Source: Flavobacterium sp. YJ01
Lineage (GTDB): Bacteria; Bacteroidota; Bacteroidia; Flavobacteriales; Flavobacteriaceae
Assembly (NCBI RefSeq): GCF_029320955.1
Contig: NZ_CP119757.1
Coordinates: 434,001-498,000, forward strand
DNA: 64,000 bases
Direction of reading: 5' to 3'
Shown: positions 15,300-24,821 of the stretch, one piece after another
Layout: the number at the start of each line of letters is the position of its first letter
How positions within the stretch are numbered: position 1 is the stretch's first letter
Notes under the pieces: generated by a model
The model's database searches: none
Told to the model about the DNA's origin: nothing
Seen by the model: only the letters and a program-made list of their open reading frames with translations
Program-made: the position numbers and the translations under genes

Positions 15300-17114
15300 T
15301 TATTTCTGATTCAAAGCATTAATAACTTCTGTATTGATTTTATTCACCGCTTTGAAATCCATTTTATCTACTTTTCTGTCATACGTCATGAAACCGTTTA
15401 CTTCTCCTTCAACATCGGTTGTTTGTGTGTAAACAGCCGCTGAGAATCCCGTTTTTACTAAGTTTTTAAGGATTTGAGCATATTTTACATATTCAGCGGT
15501 AACTTCTGCTTCGTTTTTAAATTTCACGTAGCCCCAATTGTCGTTTGCTCTCCATAAATGACCTTCAAGAGGAAGACCGATTCCGCCGTATTCGCCTAAA
15601 ACAGTAACTCTTCTGGCATCATACAAATACAATTCTGGCGCTGGATATTTGTGTAAATCTAAAATATCACCCGTTTGAAAATGATTTCCTCCACTTGAAG
15701 AATTAATCAAACGACTCGGATCGTGATTTTTAGTCCATTCTGTAATTTCAACAGTTTTAAACTGTCCCCAAGCTTCATTGAACGGAACCCAAACTACGAT
15801 ACTTGGATAAGAATACAAGTGATCCATAATTTCTTTCCACTCTTTTTTGTAGATTTCTTGAGATTTTGGAGTACGTTGTAATTCTGTTCCTTCAAAATAC
15901 TTTTTGTCTTGCCAAATTGGCTGATCGTCACCGCTTGGCATATCTTGCCAAACTAAAATCCCTAATTGATCGCAATGTGTGTACCAACGTTCTGGTTCTA
16001 CTTTTACGTGTTTACGAATCATATTAAAACCTAATTCTTTAGTTTTAACAATATCATATTTTAAAGCTTCGTCAGTTGGCGCTGTGTAAAGTCCTTCTGG
16101 CCACCAACCTTGATCCAAAGGTCCAAATTGGAAATAATCTTTGTTATTTAATTGCATTCTCATAACGCCATTCTCATCTCTTTTTGATGAAATTTTACGC
16201 ATTGCAAAATAACTTTTCACTTCGTCAACCACTTTGTTTTTGCTGATTAAACGAATTTTAGTTTGATACAAAAATGGACTTTCTGGCGACCATAATTTTG
16301 GCGCATTCAAAACAATATCAGCGCTTTCTCCTGCAACTGCTTTTTCTTTTGCAATTTCATTTCCGTTTTCTAAAACCGCAACTTCAACTAAATCTCCACT
16401 ATCTGCTCCTTTTACATCGGCTTTAATACTAATTGTGTTTTGATCGATGTTTGGTGTTGTTCTTAAACCTGCAATATTTTTGGCATTTACAGGCTCAATC
16501 CAAACCGTTTGCCAAATTCCAGTAACGGGCGTATACCAAATTCCTTCTGGATTTTTAACTTGTTTTCCTCTTGGTTGAGGCCCGTCGTTTGAAGGATCCC
16601 AAACTTTTACAACCAATTTTTGAGTGTTTCCTTTTTTAATGAAAGGCGTAATATCAAATGAAAAAGGTGTATATCCGCCAGTATGCGAACCTACTTTTAT
16701 ATCATTAATAAAAATTTCCGTTTTCCAATCAACCGCTCCAAAATGAAGCAAAATATTTTTCCCGTTCCAGCCGGATTCAATTGAAAAATTGGTTTCGTAC
16801 CAAAGTTCATTTTTTGAACCAACTTCTTTCATAACTCCAGAAAGGCTTGATTCTACAGCAAACGGAACTAAAATCTGCCCATCGTACTTTGAAGGCGCCG
16901 CTTTTCCGAATTCCTGAATTTTATAATTCCATAAACCATTCAGGTTTTTCCATTGTCCGCGTTCCATAATCGGACGAGGATATTCTGGAAGCGGTTTCTT
17001 AGAATCTACTTGTTCTGCCCATTTTGTCTTGATTTTATCTCCTTGCGGTTTCCATTGTGCATTTACTGCCAACATTGAGAACAAGGCTAAAAAAAGGATA
17101 CTTTTTCTTTTCAT
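15300..17114 (-). CDS. GH2 family glycoside hydrolase
   Basis: A 604-residue secreted enzyme (signal MKRKSILFLALFSMLAVNAQ). Domain order is the GH2 pattern: sugar-binding jelly roll (about 45-215, with GRGKQVKNPEGIWYTPVTGIWQTVWIE-type end), Ig-like linker (215-310), and TIM barrel (310-600). The acid/base Glu447 lies in VPFNEAWG and the nucleophile Glu508 in LGEYGG. GH2 members include beta-galactosidases, beta-glucuronidases and related exo-enzymes; the exact specificity cannot be read. In this context beta-galactosidase or an arabinose-side-chain enzyme is likely. A repeat-rich gap separates it from the next GH gene. Confidence 0.9.
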   Translation of the reverse strand: MKRKSILFLALFSMLAVNAQWKPQGDKIKTKWAEQVDSKKPLPEYPRPIMERGQWKNLNGLWNYKIQEFGKAAPSKYDGQILVPFAVESSLSGVMKEVGSKNELWYETNFSIESGWNGKNILLHFGAVDWKTEIFINDIKVGSHTGGYTPFSFDITPFIKKGNTQKLVVKVWDPSNDGPQPRGKQVKNPEGIWYTPVTGIWQTVWIEPVNAKNIAGLRTTPNIDQNTISIKADVKGADSGDLVEVAVLENGNEIAKEKAVAGESADIVLNAPKLWSPESPFLYQTKIRLISKNKVVDEVKSYFAMRKISSKRDENGVMRMQLNNKDYFQFGPLDQGWWPEGLYTAPTDEALKYDIVKTKELGFNMIRKHVKVEPERWYTHCDQLGILVWQDMPSGDDQPIWQDKKYFEGTELQRTPKSQEIYKKEWKEIMDHLYSYPSIVVWVPFNEAWGQFKTVEITEWTKNHDPSRLINSSSGGNHFQTGDILDLHKYPAPELYLYDARRVTVLGEYGGIGLPLEGHLWRANDNWGYVKFKNEAEVTAEYVKYAQILKNLVKTGFSAAVYTQTTDVEGEVNGFMTYDRKVDKMDFKAVNKINTEVINALNQK

Positions 17115-17250
17115 ATTTTATATTTATTAGGCATTTCTTCTTTAAAATCAATGCCATGATGTTTTTCTAAATCAAAATTGAATTACCAGGCTCATATCCA
17201 CATAAGCCTGGTAATTACTTAAACTAAACTAACTTAACTAACCATATTTT

Positions 17251-17341
17251 TAATTGTGAATTGTTAATGGTAAATTGTTAATTATGACAAGCTTCTCCTC
17301 AAAAACCATCATTAATAATTAACAATTTACAATTCACCATT
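17251..17341. repeat. heptad-type imperfect inverted repeat
   Basis: TAATTGTGAATTGTTAATGG and following heptads (17251-17285) are mirrored by TTAACAATTTACAATTCACC and flanks (17312-17341). Same family as the run at 6418 and 48455. Confidence 0.75.
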
Positions 17342-18368
17342 ATTTACCAAATTTCTTCACTAAACTGTCGTATTCTTTTTTAGAGATTGTAATCATACAG
17401 CCGTGACGCACTTTTTCTGGAAGACTGTATTTGTCCCAATCCGAGAAAAAAGTGTAGCCTGAGGCTTGAAACCAAGGTCCGTTTAGGTTATCTGCAATTG
17501 ATAATCCGTATGAAACGCCTGGATATTGTTCGTAATACATATACCATATTTTATCATCTGGAGAAGGAATCAGCATTGGAGCTTCTCTAAAGTTTGGACT
17601 GATAGATTGCTGGGGCAAAGAATAAGGTCCTAAAAGGGATTTTGACTTGGCAATTCGGATTGTTTTTCCAGTTGTCCAATACAATGTTGGATAGGTTTCA
17701 TCTTTAATAATGGCGTAATAAGAATCGCCAACTTTACGAATGAAAACATCGATTGTTCCCATATCCCAATCGAATAAACGATTTGGTGGTCCTTCGAAAG
17801 TTTTTAAATCTTTAGACAAAACATAAAGCGTTCTCTGACTTCTCCAATAACGTTCTCCGTCTCCTTTAATTCCTTCTAAATGTGGCGTGTGCCAAGTCAT
17901 AATGAACTTTTGAGAATCCTTATCGTAATACAATTTTGGAGCGCCAATTCGCTGTAAAGCATTTGAATAATCTGGTGTACTTTTTAAATCTGGCGTATAA
18001 TCAGAATGTTTTTTCCAAGTAATTAAATCATCCGAAACCCAAATATTGATCGCTTTTGCATCATCGCCCGTATTTCCTGCGATGTAATATTTACCGTCTG
18101 GGCCTTTGCAGATATCAGGATGTCCTTTATATTCTTCAAAAACTCGTTTTCCACCGTTTAAATTTTCCCAATGAAGTCCATCTAAACTTACCGAATAATA
18201 CAATCTTCCGTAATCATTATGCGTCATATGCGCAAAAAGATAGGCTTCGTTTTTAGGTTTTTCATTTCCTGTAACTTGCCCAGGCGGATCTGGCTGTTGC
18301 GCTTTTGCTGAAAAACATAACAGAATTGCCGTTACTAAAAGAAGTTTTTTTATTGTGTTTTTTTTCAT
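17340..18368 (-). CDS. GH43-like five-bladed propeller glycoside hydrolase
   Basis: A 342-residue secreted protein (signal MKKNTIKKLLLVTAILLCFSAKAQ). The propeller pattern and three acidic positions fit the GH43 superfamily: GHPDICKGPDGKYYIAGNTG (base Asp), MGTIDVFIRKVGDSYYAIIKD (second Asp), and NFREAPMLIPSPDDKIWYMYYEQY (acid Glu). It is more distant than the other three GH43 enzymes here and could belong to a neighbouring family of the same clan, so beta-arabinofuranosidase or beta-galactosidase roles are also possible. Confidence 0.8.
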   Translation of the reverse strand: MKKNTIKKLLLVTAILLCFSAKAQQPDPPGQVTGNEKPKNEAYLFAHMTHNDYGRLYYSVSLDGLHWENLNGGKRVFEEYKGHPDICKGPDGKYYIAGNTGDDAKAINIWVSDDLITWKKHSDYTPDLKSTPDYSNALQRIGAPKLYYDKDSQKFIMTWHTPHLEGIKGDGERYWRSQRTLYVLSKDLKTFEGPPNRLFDWDMGTIDVFIRKVGDSYYAIIKDETYPTLYWTTGKTIRIAKSKSLLGPYSLPQQSISPNFREAPMLIPSPDDKIWYMYYEQYPGVSYGLSIADNLNGPWFQASGYTFFSDWDKYSLPEKVRHGCMITISKKEYDSLVKKFGK

Positions 18369-18411
18369 ATTGCTAAAAGTTTTTTCGCCACAAATTCCAC
18401 TAATTTTCGCT

Positions 18412-18625
18412 AATTTTTCTTTGCCACTGATTGCACAGATTAAAATGATTTTTTTTCAAACATAGCCCAAGGTTTCAATCTTGGGTACGCAATGAATTTC
18501 CGCACGCCGTGTTCCCAAGATTGAAACCTTGGGCTATGTTTTAATGTTGCAACTAGAAAAAAATCCTTTTCAATCCTTTTAATCTGTGGCAAAAAAATTA
18601 TCTAATTATCAAATTGACACATTAT
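18412..18625. repeat. nested inverted repeats
   Basis: An inner perfect 27-base inverted repeat (18459-18485 with 18514-18540; arm core CATAGCCCAAGGTTTCAATC) is enclosed by a weaker outer pair, TTGCCACTGATTGCACAGAT at 18421 and TTTTAATCTGTGGCAAA ending at 18595. It is followed by an AATTGACACATTATCTAATT copy (18613-18632, reaching the stop of the next gene) whose relative lies at 28779-28831. No gene is present. Confidence 0.85.
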
Positions 18626-19801
18626 CTAATTTTTCTTATTCGCCTCAGAAGTCATCTTTTTGATTAAATCTGTTTCGGCTTTTATGTACGGAGTTCCGTC
18701 GGTATGCAATACATCGTGAAACCATAATTTTGGTTCTGCAGTATAGGTTTTAGTCCAACTATCCCAAGCATATTTTGTTTGTGTTTTTCCATCAACAAAT
18801 CCCCAGTTGATCATACCAACATTATATTTTCTTGCAAGAGGTAAAAATCCTTCAAAAGTACTTCCGTTTGGTCTTGCCATATATTCTGTACAGATTAATG
18901 GTTTTCCATAACGTTGTAATTGTTTTACAACTCTTTCAAAATCTTGCGGTTTGTCATAATTGTGGAAAGTAACAATATCAGATTGTTCGATTTGCATTTT
19001 ATGCATTGGCTTCATTTTAGCCTCATCGCTCCAATCTCCAACCCAAACTCCAGAAGTTAACGGTTGTGAAGGATTGCTTTCTCTTGCCCATACAAAAACG
19101 TCTTTTAAAAGCGGTAAAATCAAATCTACTTTATTTTTGATTTCTACTTTTTCATAAGATGGTCCAGTCATATTATCTGGTTCATTCCAAACATCCCAAC
19201 CTAAAATACGGTTATCGTCTTTAAATTTTGCTACCGTTTCTTTTACATATTTCTCTAAACGAGGATATTGTTTTTTATCCTGAAGCACTTTTTGACCTGG
19301 ACTTTGAACCCATCCAGAATTGTGTGTATGTGGTTTTGGAGCACGTTGTTTTCCTAAAGCAGGAAACGGATCCCAACAAGAATCAAACAAAACAAAAAGC
19401 GTTTTAATATGGTGTTTATCTGCAATTCCTAAAAAAGTATCCATGCGTTTGTAAAATCCCTCTGGATCTTGCTCATGCAATAAATCGTGCAGATATACAC
19501 GCATTACATTCATACCAAGACCTTCTGCCCAACCCAATTCCTGATCAATTCTTTTCGGATCAAAAGTATCTTCCTGCCACATCTCTAATTGATTTATAGC
19601 TGTGCTAGGAGAATAATTTGCTCCAACTAACCATGGCTGTTTTGCATACCAATCATTAGCCTGCTCTTTAGTCCAGATTTCTCTTTTTTCAACTGAAGCT
19701 GTTTCTGCTTTCTTTTCTTCAGGATTACTTTTTTTGTTGTTGCAGCTAAGCAATACTAGTCCTGCCAACATAAATGTCAGACACAATTTTACTTTCTTCA
19801 T
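18626..19801 (-). CDS. clan GH-A glycoside hydrolase (GH5-like), lipoprotein
   Basis: A 391-residue (beta/alpha)8-barrel enzyme with a lipoprotein signal (MKKVKLCLTFMLAGLVLLSC). Acid/base Glu207 lies in WDVWNEPDN and the nucleophile Glu306 in LICTEYMAR, the standard clan GH-A pair at the ends of strands 4 and 7. The N-terminal WLVGANYSPSTAINQLEMWQ and MNVMRVYLHDLLHEQDPEGF are characteristic of a Bacteroidota group often labelled cellulase or xylanase by homology. The true substrate is unclear; the neighbours suggest arabinose- or galactose-containing glycans. It is the first GH gene after SusD, the place usually held by a surface enzyme. Confidence 0.82.
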   Translation of the reverse strand: MKKVKLCLTFMLAGLVLLSCNNKKSNPEEKKAETASVEKREIWTKEQANDWYAKQPWLVGANYSPSTAINQLEMWQEDTFDPKRIDQELGWAEGLGMNVMRVYLHDLLHEQDPEGFYKRMDTFLGIADKHHIKTLFVLFDSCWDPFPALGKQRAPKPHTHNSGWVQSPGQKVLQDKKQYPRLEKYVKETVAKFKDDNRILGWDVWNEPDNMTGPSYEKVEIKNKVDLILPLLKDVFVWARESNPSQPLTSGVWVGDWSDEAKMKPMHKMQIEQSDIVTFHNYDKPQDFERVVKQLQRYGKPLICTEYMARPNGSTFEGFLPLARKYNVGMINWGFVDGKTQTKYAWDSWTKTYTAEPKLWFHDVLHTDGTPYIKAETDLIKKMTSEANKKN

Positions 19802-19883
19802 TTCAATTTTGTTATTATGAACAATCGTTCTTTATGATAAGGGAATCAGACTAGTACATCTGATTCCCTCAAAAAATTCAGTT

Positions 19884-21407
19884 TTAATATCCAGCGTTTT
19901 GTTCTAGATTTGGATTATTGTCAACATCCACTTGCGGAATTGGCATTCTATGATTCTTACCAACTTTAAAGTTTTTGAAATCAGGATCACGAAGCGAAAT
20001 TTTATCAACAGAAGCCTGAGAATCTAAGTCTCCCCAACGTTTTAAATCTTCCCAACGAACACTTTCGCCGCACAATTCTAAAACTCTTTCTGTTTTTAAT
20101 CGCTCTAAGAATAAATCATGATTGTTTCCAATTTCTGGATGTGCAACCGCCAACGTGTTCATGTTTACACGAGCTCTTACCATATCAACATATTGATAAG
20201 CCTGAGCAGTATTTCCTAACTCGTTTAAAACTTCAGCATAACGCAATAAAATATCACCGTAACGAACTAATCTGTAGTTTACTTGGCTGTAATAATCTTC
20301 GTTGTCTCTGTAATAATCACGGCTTCCTTTTCTAAACCAAGCCTCATCATTATTCCATTCCCAATTTCTGTTGTATGTTTTATCACCGAAATCGGCTAAT
20401 AATTGAGGATAGTATAAAGTCCATCTTAAACGAATATCAAGATTTCCGTCTTTGTTTTTTTCTTGCTTGAAAGCATTAACCAACCAAAAACGCGCTTGTC
20501 CATCTGACCATCCAATTCCTCTTGGTGCAAAAAACTGACAACGGTTACTAGAAACTGCCGCGTTTTGATCTTCTCCAGTTCCTCCTTTTCTTTGATCTCC
20601 AAATTGAATTTCAAAAACAGATTCGCTGTTATTTTCATTAACATCTGTAAAATTATCTCTGTAGTTAGAAACCAAGCTATATTTTGCTCCTGCTCCAGAA
20701 ATTAAATATTCTAAAGCCGTTTTTGCTTCAGCCCATTTGTGCTGCTGCATATATGTTTTGGCTAGAAAAGCTTGTGCTGCTCCTTTGTCTGGTCTTCCCA
20801 ATTGATCCTGTGACCAGCTAGCTGGCAAATCGGCGTAAGCCTCATTCAAATCTTTTTCAACTTGAGCCCAGATTTCTGCTACTTTTACTTGTTTTGGTAA
20901 ATCTGCTGGTGTAGATGGATCTAAAACCAACGGAATATCTTCCCAGATTACAGCAGCATAATAGTAATTTAACGCTCTAAAAAACTTAGCTTGAGCTATA
21001 ATTTTCTTTTTATCATCTTCGTTTTGGAATGTGATATTCGGAACATTTGCTAAAACCTGGTTACATCTAAAAATGGCTTTGTAAGTATCTCTCCATGTAA
21101 CTGAATTTCCTTCCCAAAAGTTATAATTGATATAGTTGAATCTTGTCCAATCTGCTAATTCTGTCCACGGACTCACACTATAACCTTCATCAGAAGTCAA
21201 ATCTAAACGGAAATACATCCATCTTGCCCAAAGACCATCTTTGTAAAACATGGCATAAATAGAGTTAACACCTGCTTGCGCATCACTTTCCGTTTTCCAA
21301 TACTGGTCGGTCGTTATATCATTTGGGCTATTTAAGTCTAATTCGTTTTCACAAGCTGTAAATACAAGACCTAAAAAAGCTGCGGTTATTATTATTATTT
21401 TTTTCAT
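19884..21407 (-). CDS. SusD/RagB-family surface glycan-binding lipoprotein
   Basis: A 507-residue outer-membrane lipoprotein (MKKIIIITAAFLGLVFTAC, lipobox FTAC) that caps the SusC barrel and binds oligosaccharide. The N-terminal ENELDLNSPNDITTDQYWKTESDAQAGVNSIYAMF, internal FFRALNYYYAAVIWEDIPLVL, AQAFLAKTYMQQHKWAEAKTALEYLI (TPR-like) and C-terminal YGDILLRYAEVLNELGNTAQAYQYVDMVRAR and RTERVLELCGESVRWEDLKRWG segments are typical of RagB/SusD. It lies 18 bases downstream of susC, so the two form the transport pair of this locus. Confidence 0.96.
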   Translation of the reverse strand: MKKIIIITAAFLGLVFTACENELDLNSPNDITTDQYWKTESDAQAGVNSIYAMFYKDGLWARWMYFRLDLTSDEGYSVSPWTELADWTRFNYINYNFWEGNSVTWRDTYKAIFRCNQVLANVPNITFQNEDDKKKIIAQAKFFRALNYYYAAVIWEDIPLVLDPSTPADLPKQVKVAEIWAQVEKDLNEAYADLPASWSQDQLGRPDKGAAQAFLAKTYMQQHKWAEAKTALEYLISGAGAKYSLVSNYRDNFTDVNENNSESVFEIQFGDQRKGGTGEDQNAAVSSNRCQFFAPRGIGWSDGQARFWLVNAFKQEKNKDGNLDIRLRWTLYYPQLLADFGDKTYNRNWEWNNDEAWFRKGSRDYYRDNEDYYSQVNYRLVRYGDILLRYAEVLNELGNTAQAYQYVDMVRARVNMNTLAVAHPEIGNNHDLFLERLKTERVLELCGESVRWEDLKRWGDLDSQASVDKISLRDPDFKNFKVGKNHRMPIPQVDVDNNPNLEQNAGY

Positions 21408-21425
21408 TACGCTATTTTTTTAAAA

Positions 21426-24400
21426 TTAAAAGCCAAATTCAACACCAAAAGAATATGTTTTAAGATTCGGGAAAGCACCATTATCAACACCTCTCTCAAA
21501 AATATTACCGTTTGTAAATTCAGGATCTAAGCCTTTATATTTAGTAATTGTGATAATGTTTTGTGCCGATAATGTTAATCTAGCTCTTGTAATACCAGAT
21601 TTTGCTAACACACTTTGAGGAATATTGTAACCAAACCCAACATATTTAAGTCTGATAAAATCTCCATTCTCTAAGAAACGGTCGCTGTCTCCTCTTGAAT
21701 TTAAAGTTGATCCTTTTGTAATTCTAGGAAAATCTGTATTTGGATTTTCTGGTGTCCAAGGCTGAATACCTGCTCTATAGTTACTATTGTCATCAAAACG
21801 ATCTACAACACTTCTAAATCCGTTGTACACTGTAGCACCGTGAGAAGCAATCCAGTTCATAGAAAAATCAAAACCTTTGTATTCTGCTCCAGCATTTAAA
21901 CCCATTTCAAATTCTGGCCATGGGCTTCCAGTGATAGTTTTATCTGTACTAGAAATTTGTCCGTCACCATTAATGTCTTTAAAACGAATATCTCCAGGAA
22001 CAGCATTTGGCATAATCACTTTTCCGTCAGCGCTTTTGTAATTGTCAATTTCTTGCTGGTTTTGGAATAATCCGTCAGTTTGCAACACAAACCACATACC
22101 AACTGGCATACCAGCTCTTGTTATCGTATTTCCAGAAATATTTTCATTCTGACCGTTACCTAGCGAAACCAATTTGTTGTTGATTTTTGTAAAATTCACA
22201 GAAGCATTAAATGAGAAATCGTTGATTTTTTTGCTGTAAGCCAATTCTAATTCAAAACCTTTATTTTCTACAGTTGCAGCATTAGAAATCGGATTTCCTC
22301 CGTCATTTCCAGTAGTTAATAAAATTGGGAAACCGAATAATACATCTTCTGTACGAGCAATGAAATAATCTGCTGTAAGACGTAAATCATTATTTAAAAC
22401 ACCAAAGTCTACTCCGAAGTTGGTTTGTTTCAATTTTTCCCAACGTAATTGCTCATTTGATAATTTTACTTGAGTTGCAGAAGGATATAGCGTTTGATCT
22501 TTACCTAAAACAATCTGTCCAAAATTATTTACGAAGCTTTTGTATTCGTAGTTTCCAATGTTTCCAGAACCTAATTCACCGTAACTTGCTCTCAATTTCA
22601 AGTCTTTAATAAATTCAGATTTAAAGAAAGGCTCGTTACTTACTCTCCATCCTGCAGAAACAGAAGGGAAATTCCCCCATTTGTTTGCATCGCTAAATCT
22701 TGAAGATCCGTCACGTCTTAAAACTGCATTCAATAAATAACGGTTATCATAATTGTATTCAATTCTTCCTAAATAAGACGCAAGTGCAGCTTCATTAATA
22801 AAACCTCCAACTACTGGCGAATTACCTTGGTTTAAAACATCATAATACTGTCCTGTTCCAGAATTAATAGGAAGATTTCTCTTTTGTCCGTAAATTTGGT
22901 CGTATCTGTCTTTTTGAAAAGTCTGACCAACTAAAACTGTTACATCATGTTTTCCAAATTCCTTTTTGAAAGTCAATGTGTTTTCAAACAATGTCGTTTC
23001 CGATCTTCCTTTGTTTTGATCTGTGAAAGAAGGATCAATTGGCTGATTCAAAGTCCAGTTTCCAACTTTTCTTAAGAATTTATAAGAATCAAAACTAGTT
23101 TCGTATCCAAAATTGAAACGGTATTTCAACCATGGTGCAAATTTTAATTCTGACCAGATATTTCCTCTAATTCTAAAATTTTGATTTGTCGTATTTGCAA
23201 AATCTGAAATTGCTAGCGGGTTTGTACCAAAAGTATCAGCAACACCTTGTTTTCCATATCCATATCCCCCTGGATTTGCAGGATCGTAAAGCGGAATTGT
23301 TGGTGTCATTCTATAAACATCAATAATTGGGTTTCCAGCCATTTCGTCTGTTTTCGAATTACTTATCGCTAAGTTTTCTCCGATACTGAAAATTCCTTTT
23401 GTTCCGCTTGAATTTACACGGAATGAAATTCTGTCAAAATCAGTTCCAATTACAGTACCTTCATTTCCGAAATAATTACCAGACATAAAGAATGTAGAAT
23501 TTTCATTTCCGCCAGAAAAACTTGCGTTGTAATCCTGCATCATACCTGTTTTAAAAACAGCATCTTGCCAGTCTGTATCTACAGCCATGTTAAGATTTTG
23601 TCTTTGAAATCCAGCGTTATCATACGCCATATTATTCAATTTGGCAAACTCTTCAGTTCCCATTAAATTGTAGCGAGGCATAATTTGGAAACTGCTTTTC
23701 GCAGAAACTTCAACCTGAAGCGGTCCTTTTTTACCTTTTTTAGTTGTAATGATAATTACACCATTTGCAGCTCTAGATCCGTAGATTGCCGCTGCAGATG
23801 CATCTTTTAAAACCTGAATAGATTCGATATCGTTCGGGTTAAAATCTCTGTTTCCAGAAGTTACTAAACCATCAATTACATACAATGGATTAGTGTTTTG
23901 CAGATTCTTAAGACCACGAATTTCCACGCTTGCTTCTTGCCCAGGACGTCCGCCACCGCGAACTTTAACACCCGTAACTAAACCTTGCAATCCGTCGGCA
24001 ACCGTAGTAACCTGACGTTTCTGGATTTCTTCTGCTTTTACTAAAGAAACAGCTCCCGTAAGGTCTTTTTTCTGTTGTGTACCATAACCTACAACAACTA
24101 TCTCATCTAGTTTCATTGCATCTTCTTGCAAAGTAACATTGATAGAAGTTTGGTTATTGATCGCAATTTCTGTCGTTTTGTAGCCTTGCGAACTAAAAAC
24201 TAATGTCTGATTTCCTGCTGCGGCGATTTTAAAACTTCCGTCAAAATCGGTAGCGGTACCATTTTGTGTTCCTTTTATTAAAACGTTGGCAAAAGGAATC
24301 GATTCTCCTGATGCGGCTGTAACTTTCCCCGTTATGGCTATTTGTTGGGCAAAAGCCGGCTGCAGTAATAAACTAAAGAAAACTAAGAGGTAATATCTCT

Positions 24401-24431
24401 TCGTTAAAAAGTGAGTGAGCTTTGTTTTCAT
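21426..24431 (-). CDS. SusC/RagA-type TonB-dependent outer-membrane glycan importer
   Basis: About 1001 residues with ATG 24431 (an in-frame ATG at 24443 adds MQIS). Order: signal peptide ending PAFAQ, carboxypeptidase-like beta-sandwich (about 30-105: ITGKVTAASGESIPFANVLIKGTQNGTATD), TonB-box/plug region (LDEIVVVGYGTQQKKDLTGAVS to TTKKGKKG, about 107-235) with the RagA DPNDIESIQVLKDASAAAIYGSRAANG motif, then a 22-strand barrel ending in an aromatic residue (FGVEFGF). It imports oligosaccharides with SusD. A well-formed promoter lies upstream and a hybrid two-component regulator is divergent. Confidence 0.96.
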   Translation of the reverse strand: MKTKLTHFLTKRYYLLVFFSLLLQPAFAQQIAITGKVTAASGESIPFANVLIKGTQNGTATDFDGSFKIAAAGNQTLVFSSQGYKTTEIAINNQTSINVTLQEDAMKLDEIVVVGYGTQQKKDLTGAVSLVKAEEIQKRQVTTVADGLQGLVTGVKVRGGGRPGQEASVEIRGLKNLQNTNPLYVIDGLVTSGNRDFNPNDIESIQVLKDASAAAIYGSRAANGVIIITTKKGKKGPLQVEVSAKSSFQIMPRYNLMGTEEFAKLNNMAYDNAGFQRQNLNMAVDTDWQDAVFKTGMMQDYNASFSGGNENSTFFMSGNYFGNEGTVIGTDFDRISFRVNSSGTKGIFSIGENLAISNSKTDEMAGNPIIDVYRMTPTIPLYDPANPGGYGYGKQGVADTFGTNPLAISDFANTTNQNFRIRGNIWSELKFAPWLKYRFNFGYETSFDSYKFLRKVGNWTLNQPIDPSFTDQNKGRSETTLFENTLTFKKEFGKHDVTVLVGQTFQKDRYDQIYGQKRNLPINSGTGQYYDVLNQGNSPVVGGFINEAALASYLGRIEYNYDNRYLLNAVLRRDGSSRFSDANKWGNFPSVSAGWRVSNEPFFKSEFIKDLKLRASYGELGSGNIGNYEYKSFVNNFGQIVLGKDQTLYPSATQVKLSNEQLRWEKLKQTNFGVDFGVLNNDLRLTADYFIARTEDVLFGFPILLTTGNDGGNPISNAATVENKGFELELAYSKKINDFSFNASVNFTKINNKLVSLGNGQNENISGNTITRAGMPVGMWFVLQTDGLFQNQQEIDNYKSADGKVIMPNAVPGDIRFKDINGDGQISSTDKTITGSPWPEFEMGLNAGAEYKGFDFSMNWIASHGATVYNGFRSVVDRFDDNSNYRAGIQPWTPENPNTDFPRITKGSTLNSRGDSDRFLENGDFIRLKYVGFGYNIPQSVLAKSGITRARLTLSAQNIITITKYKGLDPEFTNGNIFERGVDNGAFPNLKTYSFGVEFGF

Positions 24432-24562
24432 TGAAATTTGCATTTTAGATAGTTTTATTTCTTTTGTGGTTTGGTTTACGAATATTCATTTTTTAGTCGT
24501 CCGGAATGCGAACAAAAAAAGAATTAATATTCTCTTCTAATAATAAATTGTTCATTTTGTTT

Positions 24563-24590
24563 CAAAATTATTAATGGTTTGGTTTTTCAA
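24563..24590 (-). promoter_or_regulatory. promoter of the susC operon
   Basis: On the minus strand TTG (24590-24588), a 17-base spacer and TAATTTTG (24570-24563) match the Bacteroidota consensus. It leaves a leader of about 125 bases before susC. Confidence 0.75.
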
Positions 24591-24774
24591 ACTTTATTTT
24601 ATTGATAGTATATTTTTAACCTTAAAATTTTATCAATATCATTTATTTGAAAATTCAAAGTAGACGCTTTTTATTCAAAATAAAATGCTTCATTTGTGTC
24701 AATATCTCTTTCAAATGATTCAAATTGCATAAAAACAATCAATAAATGCGACACTTGCAACATTTTGTAGAATA

Positions 24775-24804
24775 TTGACACGATTTAGAGAAATCATAAT
24801 TTTA
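24775..24804 (+). promoter_or_regulatory. candidate promoter of the hybrid regulator
   Basis: TTG (24775-24777), 19-base spacer, and TAATTTTA (24797-24804), one base off TAnnTTTG. The leader would be only about a dozen bases, short but possible. The remainder of the 390-base divergent region is AT-rich with no other recognised site. Confidence 0.45.
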
Positions 24805-24821
24805 TCATAAAAAAGACAACT

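Noticed and set aside
18421..18600. Possible small RNA from the long hairpin
   Set aside because: The structure matches a repeat family found elsewhere in the window, and no promoter or terminator pair frames it.
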